A DNA stretch of 12,397 nucleotides from DAOTTX01 sp034437515. GTDB taxonomy: Bacteria > Chloroflexota > Anaerolineae > Aggregatilineales > Phototrophicaceae. The DNA is taken from contig DAOTTX010000014.1 of assembly GCA_034437515.1 (NCBI GenBank), positions 1 to 12,397 of the forward strand. Direction: 5' to 3'. Made by a program: the position numbers and the translations under genes. The notes beneath the pieces were generated by a model, which had not been told where the DNA came from, searched no databases, and saw only the letters and a program-made list of their open reading frames with translations. How positions within the stretch are numbered: position 1 is the first letter of the stretch; every line of letters starts with the position of its first letter. This document shows, one piece after another, positions 5,737 through 12,397 of the stretch.

Positions 5737-7557
5737 TTAGGCCAGTGCGTTTGTGAGGCCGCTTCCTTCAGTGTGATGACTTTTGCGTTCCTGCCGGAAC
5801 TGGCGCGTGTACAGATCATAGTAGTGCCCGCGCTGGCGCAGTAGTTCGGCGTGTGTGCCCATCTCCGCGATGCGCCCTTGCTCGATCACCACGATGCGAT
5901 CCGCCCGTTTAATCGTACTCAGGCGATGTGCGATCACGAAACTGGTGCGCCCCTGCATCAACCGTTCCATCCCCTGTTGGATGAGCGCCTCGGTCAGCGT
6001 ATCAACCGAACTGGTGGCCTCGTCCATGATGAAAATATCCGGTTGGGAAAGCAGCGCCCTCGCGATGCTCAAAAGTTGCTTCTGTCCGACGGAGAGCAAC
6101 ACACCGCCCTCACCGACTTCTTCGTCGTAGCCGTTTTCCAGCGCCATGATGAACTCGTGCGCGCCGGCGGTCTTCCCTGCCTCGATGATCTCGTCGTCGG
6201 TCGCGTCCAACCGCCCATAGCGCAGGTTGGTCTTGATCGTCCCGGAGAACAGATGCGGCGTTTGCAGTACCATGCCGACCCGCGAATGGATGGCGTGCAT
6301 GGGCATGGTGGTGTAGTCCTGCCCGTTGATGATAATCTGCCCACCGCGCGGTTCGTAGAAGCGGCAGATCAGATTGACTATGGTGCTCTTACCGTGTCCG
6401 GTCGGGCCGACGAGCGCGACCGTCTCCCCCTGTTTAACGTGCAGGTTAAAGTCTTGCAGCACCGGGTTGGCTTTTTCGTAATAGAACTCCACATCACGGA
6501 ACTCGATGTCGCCGCGCACGCTGCCGGGGTCGGTCGCGCTGGGGCGGTCAACGAGGTCGGGTTCGGCGTCGAGCAGCGAGAACACGCGCTCTGCTGAGGC
6601 GACCGATTGTTGCAATTGGGCGTAGACACGCGCCATTTCCTGCACAGGCCACATCATAAACGTCACGTAGGAGATGAAGGCCTGGATGCCGCCGATGGTC
6701 AACCCCTGCCCGATGTTCAAACCGCCGTAGTAGACGACGACCGCCACCGCCACCGCGCTGATGATCTGCACGACCGGTAGGAACAACGCGGAGAGCCACG
6801 CCGCCCGGAAAGACGCCCGGTACATGCCGTTGGTCAACCCGTCGAACTCGTCCAGGTTGGCTTGCTCACGGCGCAACGCCTTGACCACACGCACACCGGT
6901 GATGTTTTCGTTATATGCCCCGGTGATCTTCGAGTTGATCTTACGCGACTGACGGAACTCCACCAGGATGCGCTTTTTGAACCACAGCGACACCACGAAC
7001 AGCACCGGCAGTACCGCCGTCACCATCAACGCGAGTTGCCAATTGATGGTGAACATAAAGAACATCGCGGTCATGATATTGAGTGACGCCCAGGCCACAT
7101 CGAGCATCCCCCAGGTGACCAGATCGGCGATTCGCTCTGAGTCCGAGGTCACACGGGACATCAGCCAGCCGACCGGCGTCCGGTCAAAGTAGGAGAAGGA
7201 CAATTTTTGCATGTGGTCAAACATCTGCTTACGCATGTCATACTGCACGCGCTGCCCCAGGATGCCGCACAGGTAGATGAAGCCGAACACCGCTACGACC
7301 ATTATGAGGTACAACCCCACGTAACGGGCGATCAGTTCAACGATGCGCCCCTCATCACCGGCGATGATGCCCTGGTCGATGATGTCTTTGACGATGATGT
7401 TAAAGTACGCTTCCAGGATGGAGACGATGCTGATAAAAGCCAGGAACCCCGCCACCCAGCGCCAATGTGGTTTCAAATAGCCCAGGATGCGAACGACCGT
7501 GCCGGTGTTGACCTGACTATGAAATTCTTCCTCTTCAAATTGTATCGCGTCAGACAC
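5737..7557 (-). CDS. Heterodimeric ABC exporter, second subunit (catalytic Walker B Glu, LSVGQ signature)
   Basis: A 606-residue half-transporter: a six-helix exporter transmembrane domain (about 32-52, 80-100, 148-172, 173-193, 255-277, 285-305) then a nucleotide-binding domain. Motifs: Walker A GPTGHGKST (384-392), Q-loop Gln432, signature LSVGQ (488-492, normally LSGGQ), Walker B IFIMDE with catalytic Glu513, D-loop SSVD, switch His544. It should pair with the product of the upstream gene to export a lipid or amphipathic compound across the inner membrane; the substrate cannot be read. The GTG at 7555-7557 overlaps the previous gene's TGA within GTGTCTGA, with AAAAGGA eight bases upstream, typical of translational coupling. 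A TTG at 7605 would add 16 residues unlike a transporter N-terminus and was not used. The degenerate signature faces the partner's degenerate Walker B. Confidence 0.95.
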   Translation of the reverse strand: MSDAIQFEEEEFHSQVNTGTVVRILGYLKPHWRWVAGFLAFISIVSILEAYFNIIVKDIIDQGIIAGDEGRIVELIARYVGLYLIMVVAVFGFIYLCGILGQRVQYDMRKQMFDHMQKLSFSYFDRTPVGWLMSRVTSDSERIADLVTWGMLDVAWASLNIMTAMFFMFTINWQLALMVTAVLPVLFVVSLWFKKRILVEFRQSRKINSKITGAYNENITGVRVVKALRREQANLDEFDGLTNGMYRASFRAAWLSALFLPVVQIISAVAVAVVVYYGGLNIGQGLTIGGIQAFISYVTFMMWPVQEMARVYAQLQQSVASAERVFSLLDAEPDLVDRPSATDPGSVRGDIEFRDVEFYYEKANPVLQDFNLHVKQGETVALVGPTGHGKSTIVNLICRFYEPRGGQIIINGQDYTTMPMHAIHSRVGMVLQTPHLFSGTIKTNLRYGRLDATDDEIIEAGKTAGAHEFIMALENGYDEEVGEGGVLLSVGQKQLLSIARALLSQPDIFIMDEATSSVDTLTEALIQQGMERLMQGRTSFVIAHRLSTIKRADRIVVIEQGRIAEMGTHAELLRQRGHYYDLYTRQFRQERKSHHTEGSGLTNALA

Positions 7558-7572
7558 TTGCGAGTTCCTTTT
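7550..7572 (-). promoter_or_regulatory. Translational coupling site between the two exporter genes
   Basis: On the minus strand AAAAGGA (7566-7572), inside the last codons of the first gene, precedes the GTG start (7555-7557) by eight bases. The first gene's TGA (7550-7552) lies within the 8-nt overlap GTGTCTGA. Terminating ribosomes can restart at once, which would keep the two subunits of a heterodimer near equal amounts. Confidence 0.7.
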
Positions 7573-9427
7573 CCAGTTCGGTTTCGATGCGAGACTGCAT
7601 CTCAAAGGTTTGCCGGTAGATGCCGTCCTGTGTAATCAATTCGTCGTGTGTGCCGGTCTGTACGACTCGCCCGTGATCCATCACCAGGATTTTATCCGCG
7701 TGCATGACGGTGGTGATGCGGTGCGCGATGATAAACGTCGTCCGGCCTTGCATCAGGCCGCGCAGCGCATCACGGATGTGTGATTCCGTCTCGGTATCGA
7801 CCGAGGAGGTCGCGTCGTCCAGAATGAGAATGCGCGGGTTCTTCAACAGGGTACGTGCTAGCACGATGCGCTGCTTCTGCCCGCCGGAAAGCGTCACCCC
7901 GCGCTCACCGACGAGTGTCTGATACCCCTCCTCGAAGCGCATAATTACCTCGTGGACGGCTGCCGCCCGTGCCGCCGCATAGACCTCCTCGTCGCTGACC
8001 GCACGCCCGACACCGAAAGCGATGTTGTCACGAATGGTGCGAGAGAAAAGAAATGGTTCTTGCTCTACGATGCCGATGCTCTCCCGTAGAAAGCTGCGCG
8101 GGAACTCACGGAGTTCGACGCCATCCAGCTTGATGCTGCCGCCGGTGTAGTCATAGAAGCGGGGCAGCAGCGCCACCAGCGAGGTCTTACCGGAGCCGGT
8201 CGCACCCAGCAGCGCGATGACCTGACCTGCTTCACAGTGTATGCTGACATCATGCAACACCGGCGTCTCCGCATCATAGGCGAAGTTAACATCCTCGAAC
8301 GTGACTTCACCGCGTAGACTTGCGACCGGGGCGCTTTCGCCTTCACCGAGTCGCTCGCGCTCCGCATGGATGATTTCCACCACACGGTCGTAAGAGACGA
8401 GGCCGGTTGAGGTCTGGACGATCAAGCGTCCCATCTGGCGCATGGGTTCTACCATGTTCCAGACGATGCCAGCGTAAGCCAGATAGTTCCCCAGTGTAAT
8501 CGTCCCGTTGAGTACCATCATCGCGCCGATGAAATACCCCAGCACGATCTGAAAGCCGGTGATCAGATCAGCGAGGGGCCAGTAAACCGCGTTGAGCAGG
8601 GTCAGTTCCCGCCCGCGCTGGTATTTTTCCCAGTTTTCCCGCTCGAACTTATCCGTCTCATAAGCCTGACGAGCGAACGCACGCACCACACGGATACCGC
8701 TGAGGTGTTCTTGCAGCGCGGTCGAAAGTTTCGCCTCTTGATCTTGAAACGCCTCGAAGCTGATCGAGATTTTACGGAAGAAATACATCGACAAGCCGAG
8801 CAGTACCGGCACGGAGACGCCCGAAAGCAGCGCCAACTGCCAGTTAATCAGGAAGATCACGCCGAAGTTGACCACGAACAGGATCAAAATACGCCCGATG
8901 CCGATGCTCTGCTCGACAAAAAAACGTCGGATCGCTTCAATATCCGACGTCGCCCGCTGAAGTAGTTCACCGGTTTGCATCTTGTCGTGGTAGGTAAACG
9001 ACAGACGCTGAAGATGGTCGTAGAGATAGTTCCGCAGTCGCCACGCGACACTTTCCGCGGTGTGGGCGGCCCAACGACCACTCAAATAGGTGAATGACCC
9101 ACGCACGACGGAAAGCGCCAGAAAACCCAGCGCGACCAGCGGCAGCGCGTCGATCAGGGTGTTACGCGGTTGCAGATCGTCGATGTAACCCAACTGGGTG
9201 AAGGGTGTGAACGTCATCACATCGGTGCGCAGCAGCACATCATCTACGAAGTAACTAATCAGCAAAAATGACGATGTGTTCGCCAGTGATGCGATGATGA
9301 GGCTGGTCATCGCCCCGGCATAGAACCACTGGTACCCTGCCATCATGCGCAGTAAGCCAACCAGTCGATTCTCCGCGATAGACTTCTTCAAGTTATGGGG
9401 GCTTGTCTTTGCAGCGGAGATCGCCAC
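7550..9427 (-). CDS. Heterodimeric ABC exporter, first subunit (non-catalytic Walker B Asp-Asp, LSGGQ signature)
   Basis: A 625-residue half-transporter of the multidrug/lipid exporter class. The transmembrane domain covers about 34-330, with a longer first periplasmic loop (~63-92) than its partner. NBD motifs: Walker A GATGSGKTS (408-416), Q-loop Gln456, canonical LSGGQ (513-517), Walker B ILILDD with Asp538 where the catalytic Glu is expected, D-loop SSVD, switch His569. Its Walker A/B therefore belong to the degenerate ATP site, while its intact LSGGQ completes the partner's active site, the arrangement known from TM287/288 and BmrC/BmrD. The start is a GTG (9425-9427) with AGGGAGGA six bases upstream, the strongest ribosome-binding site in the window. 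First gene of a two-gene operon with its own promoter at 9472-9501. The substrate is unknown. Confidence 0.95.
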   Translation of the reverse strand: MAISAAKTSPHNLKKSIAENRLVGLLRMMAGYQWFYAGAMTSLIIASLANTSSFLLISYFVDDVLLRTDVMTFTPFTQLGYIDDLQPRNTLIDALPLVALGFLALSVVRGSFTYLSGRWAAHTAESVAWRLRNYLYDHLQRLSFTYHDKMQTGELLQRATSDIEAIRRFFVEQSIGIGRILILFVVNFGVIFLINWQLALLSGVSVPVLLGLSMYFFRKISISFEAFQDQEAKLSTALQEHLSGIRVVRAFARQAYETDKFERENWEKYQRGRELTLLNAVYWPLADLITGFQIVLGYFIGAMMVLNGTITLGNYLAYAGIVWNMVEPMRQMGRLIVQTSTGLVSYDRVVEIIHAERERLGEGESAPVASLRGEVTFEDVNFAYDAETPVLHDVSIHCEAGQVIALLGATGSGKTSLVALLPRFYDYTGGSIKLDGVELREFPRSFLRESIGIVEQEPFLFSRTIRDNIAFGVGRAVSDEEVYAAARAAAVHEVIMRFEEGYQTLVGERGVTLSGGQKQRIVLARTLLKNPRILILDDATSSVDTETESHIRDALRGLMQGRTTFIIAHRITTVMHADKILVMDHGRVVQTGTHDELITQDGIYRQTFEMQSRIETELEKELASV

Positions 9428-9471
9428 GAGCTATCCTCCCTGACGCATACCAAAACTAAACAGACTGAGAC

Positions 9472-9501
9472 ATCATAGCACAATTCATCACAGCTTGTAA
9501 A
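9472..9501 (-). promoter_or_regulatory. Sigma-70-like promoter of the ABC exporter operon
   Basis: On the minus strand -35 TTTACA (9496-9501, 5 of 6) and -10 TATGAT (9472-9477, 5 of 6) are separated by 18 bases, and a TG one base before the -10 makes it an extended -10. Transcription would start near 9465, leaving a leader of about 38 nt with AGGGAGGA (9434-9441). It lies after the small gene's stop codon, so the exporter operon does not depend on that gene. Confidence 0.65.
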
Positions 9502-9519
9502 GGTCATTGAAGGGTCAAT
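9502..9519 (-). promoter_or_regulatory. Tandem 7-bp repeat abutting the exporter -35, possible activator site
   Basis: On the minus strand ATTGACC (9513-9519) and AATGACC (9502-9508) match at 6 of 7 positions. They repeat at 11-base spacing, close to one helical turn, and the second copy touches the -35 box. This geometry fits an activator bound next to RNA polymerase, but the units are short and chance is possible. Confidence 0.3.
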
Positions 9520-9551
9520 TTAGTTCAAGAATGCGCAAAACGTTGCGGCAC

Positions 9552-9893
9552 TTACTCACTGGCCTCGGCAAAGACGATTTTGATGGATTTGATCTGCATC
9601 CGCTTGTGAGATCGAAAGATAGCGGTGATGCGTTGGTGGGCGCTGCCCCCCTGGGCAAACAGCATCCGCAGCAGGTAGCGTTCGATGTCTTCGAGTGCAT
9701 CGTGCAAGGTGATTTTGTGGCGCGTGTCCTTGAGTTCCCCGGTATCGGGGTTAGGCCGCGTCTGCCAGAAGACCACGACCGAAGCCATCAGGATCTCGTG
9801 CAGGTCGGGGCGTTTGCGGTAGCGTTCTGTCCCCCATTGGCGTTCGTGTTGCTCGACGAGCTGCATAAATTCCTTGCTTTTGTCGTTAATCAT
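9552..9893 (-). CDS. Small hypothetical protein, 113 residues
   Basis: I do not recognise a family. The protein is soluble and basic in several segments, with no signal peptide or membrane span. It opens with a helical stretch (KSKEFMQLVEQHERQW), then RYRKRPDLHEILMASVVVFWQTRP, a short polar turn (NPDTGELKDTRHK), a predicted helix (LHDALEDIERYLLRMLF) and a basic C-terminus (FRSHKRMQIKSIKIVF). The coding call rests on an ATG with AAAGG eight bases upstream, a TATAAT -10 box at 9932-9937 and plausible amino-acid composition. The opposite-strand frame over the same bases (9507-9917) has no comparable start signals. It is divergent from the phosphotransferase-like gene across 194 bases and lies upstream of, and parallel to, the exporter operon, which has its own promoter. 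A partner role for either neighbour is possible but unproven. Confidence 0.7.
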   Translation of the reverse strand: MINDKSKEFMQLVEQHERQWGTERYRKRPDLHEILMASVVVFWQTRPNPDTGELKDTRHKITLHDALEDIERYLLRMLFAQGGSAHQRITAIFRSHKRMQIKSIKIVFAEASE

Positions 9894-9931
9894 CTGATTT
9901 GCCTTTGCAGCGGTTAGTTTGTGTATGGATT

Positions 9932-9937
9932 ATTATA
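9932..9937 (-). promoter_or_regulatory. Consensus -10 box (TATAAT) for the small gene
   Basis: A perfect TATAAT on the minus strand, about 40 bases before the ATG at 9893, predicts a leader of about 30 nt. At 17-bp spacing the -35 position reads ACCTGT, a poor match. A second A/T-rich TATAAA lies further upstream (9949-9954). With the plus-strand TATAAT at 10044-10049 it forms a divergent promoter pair roughly 110 bases apart. Confidence 0.5.
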
Positions 9938-10021
9938 CTCTTACATGCTTTTATACAGGTAGTCCAAGGTGAGGCTCAAAAGATGGCGGTAAGCCTGCGC
10001 GTGTACAATCAACCTAGTCTG

Positions 10022-10049
10022 TTCACGATAAATTAGACGGTGCTATAAT
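10022..10049 (+). promoter_or_regulatory. Extended -10 promoter of the phosphotransferase-like gene
   Basis: A consensus -10 TATAAT (10044-10049) is preceded by TGC, giving an extended -10. Sixteen bases upstream TTCACG (10022-10027) matches the -35 at 4 of 6 positions. Transcription would start near 10056, with a leader of about 32 nt. The Shine-Dalgarno is weak: only AGG (10073-10075), about 12 bases before the ATG, so translation may be modest. Confidence 0.6.
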
Positions 10050-10087
10050 TGTGTTCCAAATAGGCTATTGACAGGCAAATCGTTAAT

Positions 10088-12277
10088 ATGGAATTCAGTG
10101 ACCTCGATAACTTTGCGGATACAATGACCAATATTGCGGCTTATATGTTCGCCGCGCCAGCGAAGCACACCCGACTGATTTATAACGATCCTGAAGATAG
10201 TCTGCATGACTCGCGCTCCGCTGTAAAAACCAGGGTGACGCAGCACTACACATCCGCGCTGCTGGCCTATGGGGTGCCGCCCAGCGAACCGGAACTCGTC
10301 CGGGCGACGGATTGGTTTGCGACGCCGTTTCCTGAGAGCAGCCACGCGATGATTGACTCCATCGAGATGACCCGGCTCGAAGGCTTGCTGAGCCTGCGCC
10401 CAAATGACCTGACCGTCGCGCCGCGCTTGCAACAGTTGCTCAAGCAGAAGTCGAAACATTTCTTCGAGATCGACCGCACTGACGCCCAGGGACCGCCCGC
10501 GCCCGTTTTCGATACGATCTGGTCGTTGAAGGTGCTGTCAATGGCGCGGCAGGGTGGCGTATTAAACGACTACATCAGCGATCATGAGATCCAGGAGTGC
10601 ATTGATTACATCGCGGAGATCATCACCGAGGACAAAGACCTCTCGCTGCTGCTGCGCCTGCAATTTGACCTGACCGGTGAGATCCGTGAGGAACAACGGA
10701 AATACGTCCAGCGTTTGGTGGCAAAGGCCGAGCAACATCAGTACATCTGGGGTGTGGGTGGGCCTGGTCGCTGGGAAAAGATCAAAGACCTGGTGAACAG
10801 TATGCAGCGCAACCAGCTTACCGCCGGTCTCATCGAGGAGAGCGTCAAGCACTTCCGTGAGGCGATTTTAAGCACCTGCTATGTGATCGAAAATTTGGCA
10901 GGCATTGCCAGGGCAATCCCGGAGATTGAACCCGCGCTGAAAACCAGTATGAAACTGTGGTGGAACCAGTTTAGCGGGCCGGGTGCGCCTAACGTCCTGC
11001 GTACCTATTTTCAGGACGAATACGACTTCCTGATGGTCATCTGCCGGACGATGGTTGCGGTGCGTGAGTACGTCGGGCAGGCACCGGGCGCGTTGTGCTG
11101 GGTGCCGTCCCTGCGGGATACCGCGCGCAAGTTCAGCACCAACGAATGGCCGGAATTGGAAAGCATCGACCAGGCGCTACGCGGCTGGATCGACATCGAA
11201 ATTCGCAACCCCAAACGGCTCAAGCTCGGTCTTTCTGGTGCGGATGTGATCCGCATCCGTCCGAGCATGTACAAACCCACTGACGAGGCCCGTAACGACC
11301 TGCTGCGTGAGTCACTGGTGGTCAAATATGGGCCGGTCGATGAGATCGAAATGGAACGGTATAACTACCGTGAACTGCCACCGCGCATCCGTGATAGCTT
11401 TGTCCGCATACCGGAAGATAGCTACGTCAACAACCAGAAGCAAGCGTTTGTCATCATGCAGGATTTGAGCGACTACCGGACGCTCTATGAGATGTACGAT
11501 AAGTTGCTGATCCCGGAGCGCCCGCGTGTGGTGCGGATGTTAATCGACTTTTTGCTGGCGATGCACGAGGGCGACAACGACGGGTTGCGGCCTTCCAGCA
11601 ACACCCACCTGCGTGACCTGTACATCATGCCGATGCTGCGCCACGTCGATCATATCCTGATGTTTGCGGAAAAAGCCCATGAGGGTGACGCCATCTCCGA
11701 GGAGGAGCGAGATCGTTTCGTGCAGGTTGAGGGGGTGTTCAATGATATGCTGGGCAGTGTGATGCAAAGTCAGCGTCAGATCCGGCATTTCCCGCTGGCG
11801 TATATGCATGGTGACCTGCACTCACGCAATGTGATGATCTATCGCATCCCGAAAAACCAGACCAAGAACGGACGCACCGAACTGCGCTTTAAGTTGATCG
11901 ACCTGGAAAGCCTGCGTGCTGATGGTGACATCGCGCACGATGCCGGTCAACTCATCATTGATCTTGATCTGTTGCAGATCGCCGGGAAGAAAAGCCTGAG
12001 CCGCAACGTGATCGAGAATCTGGTTTACTTCCAGGAGCAGGTCAAAACCCGGTACCAGGAGTTCGCCGAAAGCCGCGAGGATAAAACATTCCTGCTCCGG
12101 TTGGAGCTGGCAAAAGCACGGGCGATGTTGCGGATCGCTAAGAGCTTCGCCAAGCGTAGCGATAAGGCGCTCCACAGCCGTGAGGTGCAGCAGGGTGTCG
12201 AATACATCATGGAAAGCCTGCATCTCGCGGAAGGGGCGGCGGCGTACTTGAAAAACGTCCATGACGATATAAATTAA
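10088..12277 (+). CDS. Helical domain fused to an APH-like (aminoglycoside-phosphotransferase fold) kinase, function unknown
   Basis: 729 residues, soluble, no signal peptide or membrane span. Residues ~375-729 look like a kinase of the APH/choline-kinase superfamily: a glycine loop in LGLSGADVIRI (380-390), probable ATP-binding Lys413 in LVVKYGP, an alpha-C-like segment EIEMERYNYRELPPRI (419-434), hinge VIMQDLSDY (455-463), catalytic loop HGDLHSRN (574-581; Asp576 as base, Asn581 for Mg), and Asp605 in KLIDLESLR for the second Mg. The HDAGQL that follows matches the family's conserved Asp. All key residues are present, so activity is likely. The substrate is unknown; a resistance enzyme is unlikely given the size and long N-terminus. 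Residues ~1-340 are mostly helical, with segments such as PAPVFDTIWSLKVL, YIWGVGGPGRW and LWWNQFSGPGAP that faintly recall alpha/alpha-toroid repeats. The kinase part resembles, from memory, TCAD9 of predicted ternary conflict systems. Own promoter; no co-directional partner is visible in the window. Confidence 0.9.
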   Translation: MEFSDLDNFADTMTNIAAYMFAAPAKHTRLIYNDPEDSLHDSRSAVKTRVTQHYTSALLAYGVPPSEPELVRATDWFATPFPESSHAMIDSIEMTRLEGLLSLRPNDLTVAPRLQQLLKQKSKHFFEIDRTDAQGPPAPVFDTIWSLKVLSMARQGGVLNDYISDHEIQECIDYIAEIITEDKDLSLLLRLQFDLTGEIREEQRKYVQRLVAKAEQHQYIWGVGGPGRWEKIKDLVNSMQRNQLTAGLIEESVKHFREAILSTCYVIENLAGIARAIPEIEPALKTSMKLWWNQFSGPGAPNVLRTYFQDEYDFLMVICRTMVAVREYVGQAPGALCWVPSLRDTARKFSTNEWPELESIDQALRGWIDIEIRNPKRLKLGLSGADVIRIRPSMYKPTDEARNDLLRESLVVKYGPVDEIEMERYNYRELPPRIRDSFVRIPEDSYVNNQKQAFVIMQDLSDYRTLYEMYDKLLIPERPRVVRMLIDFLLAMHEGDNDGLRPSSNTHLRDLYIMPMLRHVDHILMFAEKAHEGDAISEEERDRFVQVEGVFNDMLGSVMQSQRQIRHFPLAYMHGDLHSRNVMIYRIPKNQTKNGRTELRFKLIDLESLRADGDIAHDAGQLIIDLDLLQIAGKKSLSRNVIENLVYFQEQVKTRYQEFAESREDKTFLLRLELAKARAMLRIAKSFAKRSDKALHSREVQQGVEYIMESLHLAEGAAAYLKNVHDDIN

Positions 12278-12296
12278 CCAATGGACATACAATACC

Positions 12297-12340
12297 TTCG
12301 CCAAAATTCAAGATGGTCGAAAAATGGCGATTTTAGCGAA
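12297..12340 (+). terminator. Inverted repeat 3' of the phosphotransferase-like gene, possible terminator
   Basis: TTCGCCAAAAT (12297-12307) pairs with ATTTTAGCGAA (12330-12340) with one mismatch; a competing 6-bp stem TCGCCA / TGGCGA (12298-12303 / 12325-12330) uses the same left arm. AAAATTTGACACTTT follows, with no clean T run, so it is a weak terminator candidate at best. No gene starts in the final 120 bases. Confidence 0.35.
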
Positions 12341-12397
12341 AATTTGACACTTTATGACCTCTTATAAGCCAACTTTTCACGCTAATTCTGATGTTTT

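Noticed and set aside
5851..6597. 248-residue plus-strand open frame
   Set aside because: Antisense to the ABC subunit nucleotide-binding domain, whose motifs are all intact; no independent start signals or recognisable protein.
7558..7605. TTG start adding 16 residues to the second exporter subunit
   Set aside because: The GTG at 7557 has AAAAGGA at 8-base spacing and the classic stop/start overlap, while the extension is unlike a transporter N-terminus.
9536..9553. Possible hairpin (CGCAA/TTGCG) after the small gene
   Set aside because: Only about five clean pairs, with a bulge needed to extend it and no T tract; too weak to call a terminator.
9507..9917. 136-residue plus-strand frame opposite the small gene
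   Set aside because: No good ribosome-binding site or promoter, and it runs through the -10 region and start of the minus-strand gene, which has ATG, AAAGG and TATAAT in proper order.
10068..10073. Perfect TTGACA before the kinase-like gene
   Set aside because: A matching -10 would fall inside the coding sequence (GAATTC), and the TATAAT just upstream already explains transcription.
12344..12349. Perfect TTGACA near the window end
   Set aside because: No -10 box at 16-18 bases downstream (position reads AGCCAA); TATAAG is only 13 bases away.

Overview
The window looks like an ordinary chromosomal stretch from a moderately GC-rich, free-living bacterium. Gene content and style suggest Chloroflexota (Anaerolineae-like): a ligase-acetyltransferase fusion, a heterodimeric ABC exporter, an acidic secreted protein with an N-terminal CGDLGEEDC motif, and palindromic GGGCAGGC / GGGCGACC intergenic repeats. 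That taxonomic guess is an inference from resemblance; there is no rRNA or other marker here. I see no CRISPR array, tRNA, transposase or phage gene.

Layout. 1-186 (+) is the 3' end of an isocitrate dehydrogenase gene. It converges, across a strong hairpin, on 291-3008 (-), a 905-residue fusion of an NDP-forming acyl-CoA synthetase with a C-terminal GNAT acetyltransferase (Pat/AcdA type). Divergent from it, 3198-4343 (+) encodes a long-chain/isovaleryl-type acyl-CoA dehydrogenase. Together these three suggest a carbon-metabolism neighbourhood: acyl-CoA activation or protein acylation, beta-oxidation and the TCA cycle. 4344-4519 is non-coding and holds a double palindromic repeat and a terminator. 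4520-5614 (-) is a secreted protein whose mature part has no lysine or histidine and a single arginine.

5737-9427 (-) is a two-gene operon for a heterodimeric ABC exporter. Its genes overlap by 8 nt, and it has a good sigma-70-like promoter with a tandem repeat abutting the -35. Both departures from consensus in the nucleotide-binding domains fall in the same composite ATP site, as in the TM287/288 class. 9552-9893 (-) is a small unrecognised gene. Divergent from it, with TATAAT boxes on both sides, 10088-12277 (+) encodes a 729-residue protein joining a helical N-terminal region to an aminoglycoside-phosphotransferase-like kinase domain. This is the least explained gene here and the best candidate for new biology; it resembles, from memory, the kinase-like domain called TCAD9 in predicted conflict/signalling systems. 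The last 120 bases hold only an inverted repeat.
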